In this document: one piece after another, positions 44,541-53,229 of the stretch | Numbering within the stretch: position 1 is the first letter of the stretch | Layout of the letters: the number at the start of each line of letters is the position of its first letter | Assembly: GCF_000974805.1 (NCBI RefSeq) | Contig: NZ_BBQZ01000001.1 | Coordinates: 675,929 to 739,928, forward strand | From: Demequina salsinemoris | GTDB lineage: Bacteria > Actinomycetota > Actinomycetes > Actinomycetales > Demequinaceae | Direction: 5' to 3' | DNA: 64,000 nucleotides | Position numbers and translations under genes: made by a program | Notes under the pieces: generated by a model | The model's database searches: none | What the model saw: only the letters and a program-made list of their open reading frames with translations | What the model was told of the DNA's origin: nothing

Positions 44541-45767
44541 ATGACCCTGCCGGGACCGCTCAATCCGCCGTCGCGCCTGCTCATGGGCCCGGGCCCGATC
44601 AACGCCGACCCGCGCGTGCTGCGCGCGATGTCCACGCCGCTGGTCGGCCAGTACGACCCCTTCATGACCCGGTCGATGAACGAGGTCATGGAGCTGTACC
44701 GCCGCGTGTTCGTCACCGGGAACCGGCAGACGCTGCTGATCGACTCGACCGCGCGCGGCGGCATCGAGGCCGCGCTCGTCTCCGTGCTCGAGCCTGGGGA
44801 CAAGGTGCTCGTGCCCGTGATGGGGCGCTTCGGGCACCTCCTCGTCGAGATCGCGCAGCGCTGCGGCGCCGAGGTTCACACGGTCGAGGCACCGTGGGGT
44901 CAGGTCGCGCCCTATGAGCTCATCGCCGACGCGATGGCGAAGGTCCAGCCCAAGGTCCTCGCCGTCGTCCATGGCGACACCTCCACCACGGTCGTGCAGC
45001 CCTTCGACGGCCTCGGCGAGCTGTGCGACCGCTACGGGACGCTGCTGTACGCGGACGTCACCGCGTCGATCGGCGGGAACGAGTTCCTCACCGACGCGTG
45101 GGGGGTCGACATCGCGACGGGCGGCCTCCAGAAGTGCCTGGGCGGGCCGTCCGGCTCCGCGCCAGCGACCTTCTCCGCGCGCGCCGAGGGCATCATCAAC
45201 GCCCGTAAGAGCATCGAGGCGGGGATCCGCGACGAGGGCGACGCCGTCGCCGCGCACCCGATCCGCTCCAACTACTTCGACATGTCGATGGTCTTCGACT
45301 ACTGGTCCGAGCGCCGCCTCAACCACCACACCGAGGCCACGACGATGCTGTACGCCGCGCGCGAGTCGGCCCGCATCGTCCTGGAGGAGGGGCTGGGCGC
45401 CTTCCAGGCGAGGCATGCGCTGCACGGCCGCGCGATGATGGAGGGTGTCAGAGGGCTGGGGCTCGAGGTCTTCGGCGACGTCGAGCACAAGATGACCAAC
45501 GTGGTCGGCGTCGTGATCCCCGAGGGCGTGCACGGCGAGGCCGTGCGCACACGGATGCTTGAGGACTTCGGGATCGAGATCGGCACGTCGTTCGGGCCGC
45601 TCGCGGGGAAGGTGTGGAGGATCGGCACGATGGGCTACAACGCCAGGCAGGACGCGGTGCTCACCACGCTCGCCGCGCTCGAGGCGGTGCTGCGGCGCGA
45701 GGGCTTCGGGCTCCCGGCCGGCGGCGGGGTCGACGAGGCGTATCGCGTCTACGCGGAGGCGGCGTGA
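44541..45767 (+). CDS. pucG: (S)-ureidoglycine-glyoxylate aminotransferase
   Basis: A 408-residue class-V PLP enzyme, AGXT/PucG group. It opens with PSRLLMGPGPINADPRVL and binds PLP at K198 (GGLQKCLGGPSG). PucG converts ureidoglycine plus glyoxylate to oxalurate plus glycine in purine catabolism. Serine- or alanine-glyoxylate transaminase activity is the other possibility, but the neighbours (allantoate amidohydrolase, HIU hydrolase, OHCU decarboxylase, fused amidase) support PucG. Its stop overlaps the next start (GTGA). Confidence 0.87.
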   Translation: MTLPGPLNPPSRLLMGPGPINADPRVLRAMSTPLVGQYDPFMTRSMNEVMELYRRVFVTGNRQTLLIDSTARGGIEAALVSVLEPGDKVLVPVMGRFGHLLVEIAQRCGAEVHTVEAPWGQVAPYELIADAMAKVQPKVLAVVHGDTSTTVVQPFDGLGELCDRYGTLLYADVTASIGGNEFLTDAWGVDIATGGLQKCLGGPSGSAPATFSARAEGIINARKSIEAGIRDEGDAVAAHPIRSNYFDMSMVFDYWSERRLNHHTEATTMLYAARESARIVLEEGLGAFQARHALHGRAMMEGVRGLGLEVFGDVEHKMTNVVGVVIPEGVHGEAVRTRMLEDFGIEIGTSFGPLAGKVWRIGTMGYNARQDAVLTTLAALEAVLRREGFGLPAGGGVDEAYRVYAEAA

Positions 45768-47056
45768 CCTCGCCGGCCGACATCGTCCCCGGTCCCGTGT
45801 CGCCCGAGGACGCTGACGGACCCGTCCCCTTCTCGGCGGCCGAGATCCTCGAGCGCTGCGACATCCTCGCGACTCACAGCTCGCGCATCGGCGCGATCGA
45901 GCGCTCGTACCTGACGGCCGAGCACGCCCGCACGAACTGGACGGTGGGCGAGTGGATGGCCGAGGCGGGGCTCGAGCCATGGCAGGACGCCGCGGGCAAC
46001 CAGCGCGGCACGCTCGCAGGGCCCGAGGACGATGCGCCGGTCCTCATGCTCGCCTCGCACCTCGACACCGTGCCTGGCGCGGGCAGGTACGACGGCATCC
46101 TCGGCACGCTGATGGCGATCGCGGTCGTCGGTCGGCTGTCGGCGAAGGGCGTCGAGCTGCCGTTCGGCATCGAGGTGCTGGGCTTCGCGGACGAGGAGGG
46201 GACCCGCTTCGGGCGCACCCTGCTTGGCTCATGCGCCGTCGCCGGCGCGTGGCAGGACTCGTGGTGGGATCTGAAGGACGCCCAGGGCATCTCCCTGCGC
46301 ACGGCCTTCGAGGCCTTCGGTCTGGACCCGTCGCGGATCGAGGAGGCGGCGCTGCCGCGCGAGCAGGTGCTCGGCTACCTCGAGGCGCACATCGAGCAGG
46401 GGCCCCTGCTCGAGGACGCGGGCCGCGCGCTCGGCGTCGTCACCGGCATCATGGGCGCTCGCCGCTTCGACCTCACGATGATCGGTGAGGCGGGACACGC
46501 GGGCGGGATGCCGTACGGCAGGCGCCGCGACGGGCTGCTCGGGGCCTCGGAGCTGGTCACGGCGATCGAGGAGCTGTCGCGCGACAACGGCGCCATCGGG
46601 ACCGTCGGCCGCATGCAGGCCTTCCCTGGCGCTGCGAACGTCATCCCCGGGCGAGCGGAGTTCTCGCTCGACCTGCGCGCCGAGACCGACGCTCTCAGGG
46701 ACCACGTCTGGGACCTCATCCAGGAGCGCGCCGAGAAGATCTGCGCCGCGCGGAACCTGTCCTTCGAGGCGGTCGAGAGGCATGACGCCACGGCCACCGT
46801 CGTGGGAACGCGCCTGGCCGACGCCATCCGCGCCGGGATCGCGGCGACGGGCGACGCGGAGCCGCTCGAGCTGCTGTCCAAGGCCGGCCACGACGCGATG
46901 GCCGTCGCGTCGCTCACGGACTACGCGATGCTGTTCGTGCGCTGCGGGGGCGGGATCTCGCATCACAGGGACGAGTCGGTGATCGAGGCGGACGTCGCGC
47001 TCGCGCTCGACGCGTTCGAGGCGGCCGTCCTGGACCTGGCCCGCGACTTCTGCTGA
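45764..47056 (+). CDS. Allantoate amidohydrolase
   Basis: A 430-residue M20 metallohydrolase making ureidoglycine, CO2 and ammonia from allantoate. Metal motifs LASHLDTVPGAGRYDG and FADEEGTRFG and the dimer-domain block AGHAGGMPYGRRRDG match AllC/PucF, more closely than the relative in the hut operon does. The GTG start is coupled to pucG, whose substrate it would supply. The following 142-bp gap separates it from the PhzF gene. Confidence 0.88.
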   Translation: MTSPADIVPGPVSPEDADGPVPFSAAEILERCDILATHSSRIGAIERSYLTAEHARTNWTVGEWMAEAGLEPWQDAAGNQRGTLAGPEDDAPVLMLASHLDTVPGAGRYDGILGTLMAIAVVGRLSAKGVELPFGIEVLGFADEEGTRFGRTLLGSCAVAGAWQDSWWDLKDAQGISLRTAFEAFGLDPSRIEEAALPREQVLGYLEAHIEQGPLLEDAGRALGVVTGIMGARRFDLTMIGEAGHAGGMPYGRRRDGLLGASELVTAIEELSRDNGAIGTVGRMQAFPGAANVIPGRAEFSLDLRAETDALRDHVWDLIQERAEKICAARNLSFEAVERHDATATVVGTRLADAIRAGIAATGDAEPLELLSKAGHDAMAVASLTDYAMLFVRCGGGISHHRDESVIEADVALALDAFEAAVLDLARDFC

Positions 47057-47198
47057 CGGAGGGCATGAGAACGGCGCCTGGAGCCCCATCGCACCCGACG
47101 CCTGCGCGAAACCCTACGTGGGCGATTTGCCCCGGTCAACCGGTTCGGCGCCAATTCACCTGTCACCGGCCCTGATAGGCAGACGTACCGTAGCCGCC

Positions 47199-48065
47199 AT
47201 GACTGAGCACCCCTTCCGCCAGGTCGATGTCTTCGGCAACGGACCCTACTCGGGCAACCCCGTCGCCGTGATCCTCGACGCCGACGACCTCACCACCGAG
47301 CAGATGGCGCGCATCGCGAACTGGACGAACCTGTCCGAGACGACCTTCGTGCTCTCGCCCACGGACCCGGCCGCCGACTATCGCGTCCGCATCTTCACCG
47401 TGGCGGAGGAGCTCCCGTTCGCGGGCCACCCGACGCTCGGCACGGCCCGCGCGTGGCTCGACGCTGGCGGCGTGCCTCAGGTTCCCGGCCGCGTCACCCA
47501 GGAGTGCGGAGTCGGCCTGGTGCCGCTCACGCACGAGGGGACGATGCTCGCCTTCGCGGCCCCGGACCGGCTCCGTTCGGGCCCGGTGGACGAGGACGAT
47601 GTGGCGGTCGCGTGCGAGCGGCTGCGCCTGGACCGCGCCGACGTGGTCGCGGCCGAGTGGGTCGACAACGGGCCCGGCTGGCTCGGGCTGCTCCTCAAGG
47701 ACGCGCAGAGCGTGCTCGACGTGCGACCCGACACCGCCGCGCGCGAGGACAAGGGCTTCTTCGGCATCGTCGGGCTGTACGGCGACACCGGGCAGGGTGG
47801 CGACGGGCCGGAGGGCGTCGCGGCCGAGGTCCGCGCCTTCGTCGGCGACCCCGGCGCGGGCCTGTTCGAGGACCCGGTGACGGGCAGCCTCAACGCCTCG
47901 GTGGCGCAATGGCTGACATCGGCGGGCATCCTCGCCGCGCCGTACGAGGCGCGTCAGGGCACCGTGCTCGGCCGCGACGGACGCATCACGGTGACCGCAT
48001 CCGACGGCGAGCTGTGGATCGGCGGCGCGACGCAGGTGGCGGTGTCGGGGACGATCGAGGCGTAG
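47199..48065 (+). CDS. PhzF-family isomerase/epimerase
   Basis: A 288-residue protein of the PhzF/diaminopimelate-epimerase fold. It has DVFGNGPYSGNPVAV at residues 10-24, the catalytic Glu47 in NLSETTF and the C-terminal EDPVTGSLNASVAQWL. TACCGT at 47186-47191 lies 7 nt before the ATG, so the mRNA is probably leaderless. Members isomerise small carboxylates and the role here is unknown; the location in the ureide cluster may be incidental. Confidence 0.88.
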   Translation: MTEHPFRQVDVFGNGPYSGNPVAVILDADDLTTEQMARIANWTNLSETTFVLSPTDPAADYRVRIFTVAEELPFAGHPTLGTARAWLDAGGVPQVPGRVTQECGVGLVPLTHEGTMLAFAAPDRLRSGPVDEDDVAVACERLRLDRADVVAAEWVDNGPGWLGLLLKDAQSVLDVRPDTAAREDKGFFGIVGLYGDTGQGGDGPEGVAAEVRAFVGDPGAGLFEDPVTGSLNASVAQWLTSAGILAAPYEARQGTVLGRDGRITVTASDGELWIGGATQVAVSGTIEA

Positions 48066-48068
48066 CCC

Positions 48069-48626
48069 TCAGTCGTCGACGTCGGTCCCGCCGCCGAGGT
48101 CGGTGCAGTCGATCTCCTGCGCCCCGTGCGCGGCGAGATAGGGCCCCGCGCCGCGGTCGCCGTCGAGCGCCGCGAGCAGCGGTCCCCAGTGCCGCCTGCC
48201 GATGAGGACCGGATGCCCGGGCTCGCCGCCGAACGTCGCGCGCGCGAGCACCGCATCGTCCGTCGCTGCCTCCAGCACTCGGAGAGCGGCCGCGACCGTC
48301 TGCTCGGGGAGGTCGACGAGGGTCACGAGGATCGCCTCGGCCCCTCGCTCGGTCGCGTCCTCGACGACCTTGCGCAGCGACACGGACTGGCCCTCGGCCC
48401 AGTTCCACGCCACCACGGTCTCTGCCCAGTCGGGCACGAGCACCTCGGCCTCGTACGCCTGGGCGCCGACGACGACGATCACAGGGGCGCACCCGGCGTC
48501 GCGCAGGGTGCTCGCCGCGATCTCGACCCACGGCGTGCCGTCCTCAGCGCGGCGCAGCGCCTTGGGGCCGCCCGCGCGCGCACCCGCGCCCGCTGCCAGC
48601 ACCGCTCCCGCGACCCGCATTGCCAT
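48069..48626 (-). CDS. MobA/MocA-like nucleotidyltransferase (molybdopterin cytidylyltransferase type)
   Basis: A 185-residue protein opening with GAVLAAGAGARAGGPKAL, the nucleotide-binding loop of MobA-like transferases, followed by VDLPEQTVAAALRVL and GEPGHPVLIGRRHW. The MocA subgroup charges molybdopterin with CTP for xanthine-dehydrogenase-type enzymes, which would fit the flanking purine genes; no such dehydrogenase is in the window. Minus-strand TAGTGT 7 nt before the ATG at 48626 supports this start. It is convergent with PhzF and divergent from the decarboxylase. Confidence 0.8.
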   Translation of the reverse strand: MAMRVAGAVLAAGAGARAGGPKALRRAEDGTPWVEIAASTLRDAGCAPVIVVVGAQAYEAEVLVPDWAETVVAWNWAEGQSVSLRKVVEDATERGAEAILVTLVDLPEQTVAAALRVLEAATDDAVLARATFGGEPGHPVLIGRRHWGPLLAALDGDRGAGPYLAAHGAQEIDCTDLGGGTDVDD

Positions 48627-48683
48627 ACTGGTCACACTACGCGCGCGCGATTCGGAGCGCGTCGTGAGACCAGGGGAGATGCT

Positions 48684-49163
48684 GTGACGGTGAAGGCGAC
48701 CCGCGAGGACCTTCTCGCGTGCCTGCGCGTGGAGCGCTGGGCCGACGAGATGGCCGCCCAGGAGTTCGACTCGATGCTCGAGATGGAGCGTGCGGCGGTG
48801 TCGATCGCGACGCCGCTGAGCGACGCCGAGATCGACGAGGCGCTCGCCGCGCACCCCCGCATCGGCGAGAGGAAGGCCGGGGACGATGCTGAGGCGAGGT
48901 TCTCCGCATCAGAGCAGGCCGCATCGTCCACGGACGATGCGGCGCTCGCCGCGCGCCTGACGGCGCTGAACGTCGCGTACGAGGAGGCGTTCGGGCGGGT
49001 CTTCCTCATCCGCGCCGCGGGCCGGTCGCGCGAGGAGATCGTCGCCGAGATCGAGCGAAGGATCGGCAACGACGACGCCGCGGAGCTCGCGGAGGTCGCC
49101 GACCAGCTGCGCGGCATCGCCCTCCTGAGGCTGCGCTCGACCTACGAGGAGGCACTCGCATGA
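48684..49163 (+). CDS. 2-oxo-4-hydroxy-4-carboxy-5-ureidoimidazoline (OHCU) decarboxylase
   Basis: A 159-residue helical enzyme giving S-allantoin in the urate pathway. The hallmark HPRIGE with catalytic His57 is present, and the C-terminal EIVAEIERRIGND and LRSTYEEAL helices match the family. The GTG start has AGGGGAG upstream. Its stop overlaps the HIU hydrolase start (ATGA). The loop after HPRIGE contains two copies of the overabundant GGACGATGC motif in opposite orientations. Confidence 0.92.
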   Translation: MTVKATREDLLACLRVERWADEMAAQEFDSMLEMERAAVSIATPLSDAEIDEALAAHPRIGERKAGDDAEARFSASEQAASSTDDAALAARLTALNVAYEEAFGRVFLIRAAGRSREEIVAEIERRIGNDDAAELAEVADQLRGIALLRLRSTYEEALA

Positions 49164-49492
49164 GCCACGTGACGACGCATGTGCTGGACGCGGTGGCGGG
49201 AGTGCCCGCCGCCGGTATCGCGGTCACGCTCTCGCGACGGGGCGCCGAGGGGTGGGAGCCCGTCGCGCAGGGCCTCACCGATGCGGACGGACGCGTGCGC
49301 GACCTCGGGCCGGAAGCGCTCGAGCCCGGCGTGTACCAGGTGCGCTTCGAGACGGGCGTGTACTTCGCGCGACGCAACGTGGAGACCTTCTACCCGCAAG
49401 TCGAGATCGCGTTCTCGGTCGCGGGAGGCGAGCACCATCACGTGCCGCTGCTGCTCAGCCCGTTCGCGTACTCGACGTATCGGGGGAGCTGA
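49160..49492 (+). CDS. 5-hydroxyisourate hydrolase (transthyretin-like)
   Basis: A 110-residue enzyme opening the ring of 5-hydroxyisourate. It begins SHVTTHVLDAVAGVPAAG with the conserved His near the N-terminus and ends in the diagnostic YRGS. It is coupled to the OHCU decarboxylase gene, so the two act in sequence. No urate oxidase is visible in the window. Confidence 0.95.
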   Translation: MSHVTTHVLDAVAGVPAAGIAVTLSRRGAEGWEPVAQGLTDADGRVRDLGPEALEPGVYQVRFETGVYFARRNVETFYPQVEIAFSVAGGEHHHVPLLLSPFAYSTYRGS

Positions 49493-49583
49493 CGGGGCGA
49501 GGTTCCGTCGGCTGGTGAGCCGTGTCGGGGACGAAGGTCCCGGTCGCGGGAATGGAATCCCTCGACGAGTCGTTGTGACGCTC

Positions 49584-49615
49584 AGAGGGTTCGCCAGTCC
49601 CCGGGCGAACCCTCT
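49584..49615 (+). terminator. Terminator of the ureide operon
   Basis: Perfect 12-bp stem, AGAGGGTTCGCC (49584-49595) and its complement (49604-49615), loop 8 nt, in the gap before the DsbA-family gene. Confidence 0.75.
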
Positions 49616-49668
49616 TGCACGTCCCGGCCAGGGCATCGTCCCTGGACAGATCGCTGGAAGGAGCGCCC

Positions 49669-50313
49669 ATGGTCAACGTCGAGGTCTGGTCCGATGTCGC
49701 GTGCCCGTGGTGCTACCTGGGCAAGCGCCGCATGGAGAAGGCGATCGAGGCCTTCGACGGCGATGTCACCGTCACCTGGAGGAGCTTCCAGCTCGATCCG
49801 ACGATCCCGCACGGCGAGCACACCCCCCACGCCGAGGCGCTCTCCAAGAAGTTCAACGCGCCCGTCGAGCGGATCAAGGAGATGAACCAGCGGCTCATCG
49901 ACCTGGGCGCCGACGAGGGTCTCGAGTACAACTTCGACCGCTACATCCAGGCGAACACCCGCGACGCGCACCGCGTGCTGCACATGGCGCAGGAGCGTGG
50001 GCTCGGGGGTGCGATGAAGGATCGGCTGCTCAAGGCGCAGTTCACCGACGGCGCGATCGTCGACGACCCCGACGTGCTCGCGGGGCTTTCTGAGGAGGTC
50101 GGGCTCGACGGCGCCGAGGCGCGGGCGATGCTCGCGACCGACCGGTACGACGCCGACGTGCAGGCCGACATCGACGAGGCCGCGGCGCTCGGGTCCAACG
50201 GGGTGCCGTTCTTCGTGTTCGACCGCGCGTTCGCGGTCTCGGGTGCGCAGTCCGTCGAGGTGTTCGCGACCGCGCTCGAGCGCGCTCGGGAGAAGGCCAC
50301 CGCGGAGGCCTGA
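49669..50313 (+). CDS. DsbA-family (FrnE-like) oxidoreductase
   Basis: A 214-residue thioredoxin-fold protein without a signal peptide. The active site is C12-P-W-C15 in DVACPWCYLGKRRME, with GVPFFVFDRAFAVSGAQ supplying the cis-Pro loop. FrnE-like proteins are cytoplasmic and act in thiol/disulfide exchange or 2-hydroxychromene-2-carboxylate-isomerase-like reactions. GGAAGGAG precedes the ATG. Confidence 0.9.
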   Translation: MVNVEVWSDVACPWCYLGKRRMEKAIEAFDGDVTVTWRSFQLDPTIPHGEHTPHAEALSKKFNAPVERIKEMNQRLIDLGADEGLEYNFDRYIQANTRDAHRVLHMAQERGLGGAMKDRLLKAQFTDGAIVDDPDVLAGLSEEVGLDGAEARAMLATDRYDADVQADIDEAAALGSNGVPFFVFDRAFAVSGAQSVEVFATALERAREKATAEA

Positions 50314-50357
50314 CACGGCTCCCGCATCGTCCCTGCTCGGCGCGTAGGCTCGGCCTC

Positions 50358-51068
50358 ATGCCTACTCCGCACATCTCCGCGCCCGACGGCGCCTTCGCCC
50401 CCGACGTCCTCCTGCCCGGCGACCCGCGCCGCGCCACGCGCATCGCCGAGACCTTCCTCGACGATGCCGAGCTGGTGACCGAGGTGCGCGGCATCCTCGG
50501 CTACACGGGCACCTACCAGGGGCGTCCCATGTCCGTGATGGCGACGGGGATGGGCATGCCGTCCGCGACGATCTACACGACCGAGCTGATCCGGAACTAT
50601 GGCGTGAAGCGGCTCGTGCGCGTCGGCACGGTCGGCGGCATCCACATGGACCTGCAGCTCGGCGACGTGGTCGCGGCCTCCGCCGCCCACACCGACTCGG
50701 CCATGACGACCAAGCGGCTGCCTGGAGTCCACTACTCGCACGCGCCGTCGTTCTCGCTGCTGCGCGCGGCCGCGGACTATGCCGATGAGGCCGGGGCTCC
50801 GCTGCGCGTCGGACCCGTGCTGACCTCGGATGCGTTCTACCAGCCCGACGAGACGCTTGTCCCGCGCCTCGCGGCCTACGGCACGCTGGCTGTGGAGATG
50901 GAGGCCGCGGGGCTCTACGCCGTGGCCGCGGCCGAGGGCGTCGAGGCGCTCATGGTCGGCACCGTGTCAGATCACGTGGTCAAGGGCGAGTTCCTCGAGG
51001 CCGACGAGCGCGAGAAGACCTTCGCGGCGATGGTGTCCGTCGCGCTGGGAGCGCTGATGCGAGCCTAG
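50358..51068 (+). CDS. deoD: Purine-nucleoside phosphorylase (DeoD type)
   Basis: A 236-residue hexameric-type phosphorylase releasing purine bases from nucleosides. Phosphate-site residues are in LLPGDPRRA, substrate motifs in VGTVGGI, VEMEAAGLY and TVSDHVV. TAGGCT (50345-50350) lies 7 nt before the ATG, pointing to a leaderless mRNA. Its position just after the ureide operon fits purine salvage or supply to catabolism. Its stop codon overlaps that of the convergent TetR gene. Confidence 0.94.
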   Translation: MPTPHISAPDGAFAPDVLLPGDPRRATRIAETFLDDAELVTEVRGILGYTGTYQGRPMSVMATGMGMPSATIYTTELIRNYGVKRLVRVGTVGGIHMDLQLGDVVAASAAHTDSAMTTKRLPGVHYSHAPSFSLLRAAADYADEAGAPLRVGPVLTSDAFYQPDETLVPRLAAYGTLAVEMEAAGLYAVAAAEGVEALMVGTVSDHVVKGEFLEADEREKTFAAMVSVALGALMRA

Positions 51069-51700
51069 AGCTCGAGGTCCGCGTAGCGGCTGAGCTGGTC
51101 GCGCACCGCGCCGACCAGGTCGACCGACTCCGGATCGAGCAGCCACTGTGGATCCAAGCCGTCGCGCATGCCCGCGATCTGGCCCGCGGCGACCGGGATG
51201 TCCGCGGCGGGCACGCGCAGCAGCCCGCGCTCCGCGAGGTCCTCGAGAGCCACCGTCGCGTGGTGGCGCACCTCGGCGTACCAGCGACGCATGTAGCCGT
51301 GGGCCGGATGCGTGGGGGAGAGCGACTCTGCTGCGATCATCCGGAACATGCGGGTCTCGGGGGCCTCGACGCTGCGCTCGACATCGCGCTCGGCCAGCGC
51401 GACAAGGCCGCGCAGGAACTGCTCGCCGTCGCCCGAGTCGAGGTCGAACTGCGCGCCCGCGCGCTGAACCGAGCGGTCGAGCACGGCCTCGAGAAGCGCG
51501 GCCTTGTCGGGGAAGTGGTGGAGGACGCCGGTGTGGGACAGTCCCGCGAGCTTCGCGACGTCGCGGATCGAGGTGCCGTTGAAGCCCCTGTCGGCGAAGG
51601 CCTGCACCGCCGCGTCGAGGATCTGGTCACGGCGCTCGGCTGACGCGACCGCCTGGCGGCTCTCGCGGCGGCGGACGTCGACGTCATCTGTCAGCGGCAT
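51065..51700 (-). CDS. TetR-family regulator
   Basis: A 211-residue repressor with HTH GTSIRDVAKLAGLSHTGVLHHF near residues 40-60 and a helical ligand domain. It has its own promoter candidate (minus-strand TAGGGT 51726-51721) and GGAGGAG site, downstream of the terminator that ends the MFS gene. The adjacent MFS/rhamnosidase pair is the obvious candidate target, but no matching operator was found by eye. Confidence 0.87.
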   Translation of the reverse strand: MPLTDDVDVRRRESRQAVASAERRDQILDAAVQAFADRGFNGTSIRDVAKLAGLSHTGVLHHFPDKAALLEAVLDRSVQRAGAQFDLDSGDGEQFLRGLVALAERDVERSVEAPETRMFRMIAAESLSPTHPAHGYMRRWYAEVRHHATVALEDLAERGLLRVPAADIPVAAGQIAGMRDGLDPQWLLDPESVDLVGAVRDQLSRYADLEL

Positions 51701-51738
51701 GGTCTCCTCCGGTCGTGTTCACCCTAGTCCGTAGACGG

Positions 51739-51778
51739 CGATGCGCGGCCCTCCCGTGAGTGGAAGGGCCGCGCATCG
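51739..51778 (-). terminator. Terminator of the MFS gene
   Basis: Perfect 14-bp stem, CGATGCGCGGCCCT (51739-51752) and its complement (51765-51778), loop 12 nt, 18 bp beyond the MFS stop. Confidence 0.8.
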
Positions 51779-51796
51779 TGTCGAGCGGATCAGGGG

Positions 51797-53089
51797 TCAG
51801 CGGACTCCGCGGATCGGGGCGATCAGCACCGCGCCGACCGCGCCCGCAACGGATGCCGCGAGGAAGAACACCGTGAAGTTCTGCGGGTTGTCGGCGGTCG
51901 CGCCGATGGCGAGCAGCGCCGGTGCGACGGCGGGAACCAGGATGTTCGGCAGCGAGGCCGCGAGGTTCATGATGCCGAGGTCCTTCGCGGCGTCCTCCTT
52001 CGAGGGCAGCACCTGGGTGATGAGCGCGAAGTCGACCGCGAGGTAGATGCCCTGGCCGATGCCCATCACGATCAGCGCGAGCAGGAAGTCGTTGAAGCTG
52101 GTCGCCCGGGCGATGAGCACGAGGCCCACGGTGAACAGCAGTGCGGACGCCCACACGAACGGCTTGCGACGGTTCACCTTGTCCGAGACCTTGCCGGCGA
52201 TGTTGGCGAGCAGGAAGGACAGGCCGCCGGAGAGCAGGTTGGCGAGGAACACCTTGCCGCCCACCTCGAGCGGATCGATGTGCAGCCCCATGATCAGGTA
52301 GACCGCCATGTAGGCGTTGACGGCCGCGATCGCGCAGAAGACCGCGAAGCGGCTCGCGAAGGCCAGCGCGTAGTTGGTGTGCTTGACCGGGTTCACCCAG
52401 AAGGTCGAGGGCAGCGACGTGACGTCGAAGTCGGGGCGGCCCTCCTTCTTCAGGCGATCGTCCTTGAGGACGAAGGCGAACACGACCAGCGCGATGGCTC
52501 CGAGCACTGCCGGGACCATGATCATGAGCGTCGTCTGCGGCTCGAACAGCGAGGCGATCCAGAGGCCGACGACCGCGCCGGCGACGCCCGCGACGCCGAA
52601 CAGCGCCGAGGCCGGGCCGCGCTTCTCGGGCGAGAACTGGTCGGGCACGCTCGAGCCGAGGGCCGTGTAGGAGGCGATCTGGCCGATCGTCATGAGGGTC
52701 CAGCCGGCACTTAGTATCGCGGTGCTGGTGGCGATCAGCACGAGCAGAGCGCCGAGGAGGAGGAAGGCAGCGCCCGCGAGGAGGTAGGGGCGGCGACGCC
52801 CGAGGGGGCCGGTGGTGCGGTCACTCAGGCGTCCCACGATCGGGAAGCAGAGGAGTGCCGCGACGCCGGCGGACATGCTTGCCACGGAGATGATCGTGGT
52901 GGAGTTGTCCGCGTCGATCGCGGTGGCTTGCAGGGGCATCGTCAGGATGCCGACCGACAGCAGCGATCCCATCAGGAGGACCGAAGCGAATCCGAGGGAG
53001 ATCAGGAACCCGGTTCCGGGATTGCGGTATTCGGGCGTGGGGGGCGCCTCTTCGTTGCCAGGCGTCGTATCGACGTGCGACGTGGTCAT
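51797..53089 (-). CDS. MFS transporter, probable rhamnoside/sugar importer
   Basis: A 430-residue major-facilitator protein with 12 spans. The loop GRLSDRTTGPLGRRRPYLL after the second span is the MFS signature in the form seen in glycoside/SLC45-like carriers; VSDKVNRRKPFVW is its counterpart in the second half. It is divergent from a cytoplasmic GH78 rhamnosidase, so it probably brings in rhamnosides. The ribosome site is weak. Confidence 0.87.
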   Translation of the reverse strand: MTTSHVDTTPGNEEAPPTPEYRNPGTGFLISLGFASVLLMGSLLSVGILTMPLQATAIDADNSTTIISVASMSAGVAALLCFPIVGRLSDRTTGPLGRRRPYLLAGAAFLLLGALLVLIATSTAILSAGWTLMTIGQIASYTALGSSVPDQFSPEKRGPASALFGVAGVAGAVVGLWIASLFEPQTTLMIMVPAVLGAIALVVFAFVLKDDRLKKEGRPDFDVTSLPSTFWVNPVKHTNYALAFASRFAVFCAIAAVNAYMAVYLIMGLHIDPLEVGGKVFLANLLSGGLSFLLANIAGKVSDKVNRRKPFVWASALLFTVGLVLIARATSFNDFLLALIVMGIGQGIYLAVDFALITQVLPSKEDAAKDLGIMNLAASLPNILVPAVAPALLAIGATADNPQNFTVFFLAASVAGAVGAVLIAPIRGVR

Positions 53090-53229
53090 CGTCAAGCACC
53101 TTTGCTCTTGGTGGGGTTCCTCGTCGAACCCCGGTGAGGCAGAACGTAGCAGCGCCACCGACCACTTGTAAAGTCAAGACATTCCATGTGGTAGAAATGA
53201 CCTATCGCCGACGTCAAGGAGGACCCGCG

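Noticed and set aside
42765-45980. Minus-strand frame of about 1070 codons opposite the amidase and pucG genes
   Set aside because: Same reasoning: an antisense shadow of well-supported enzymes, without a family match.
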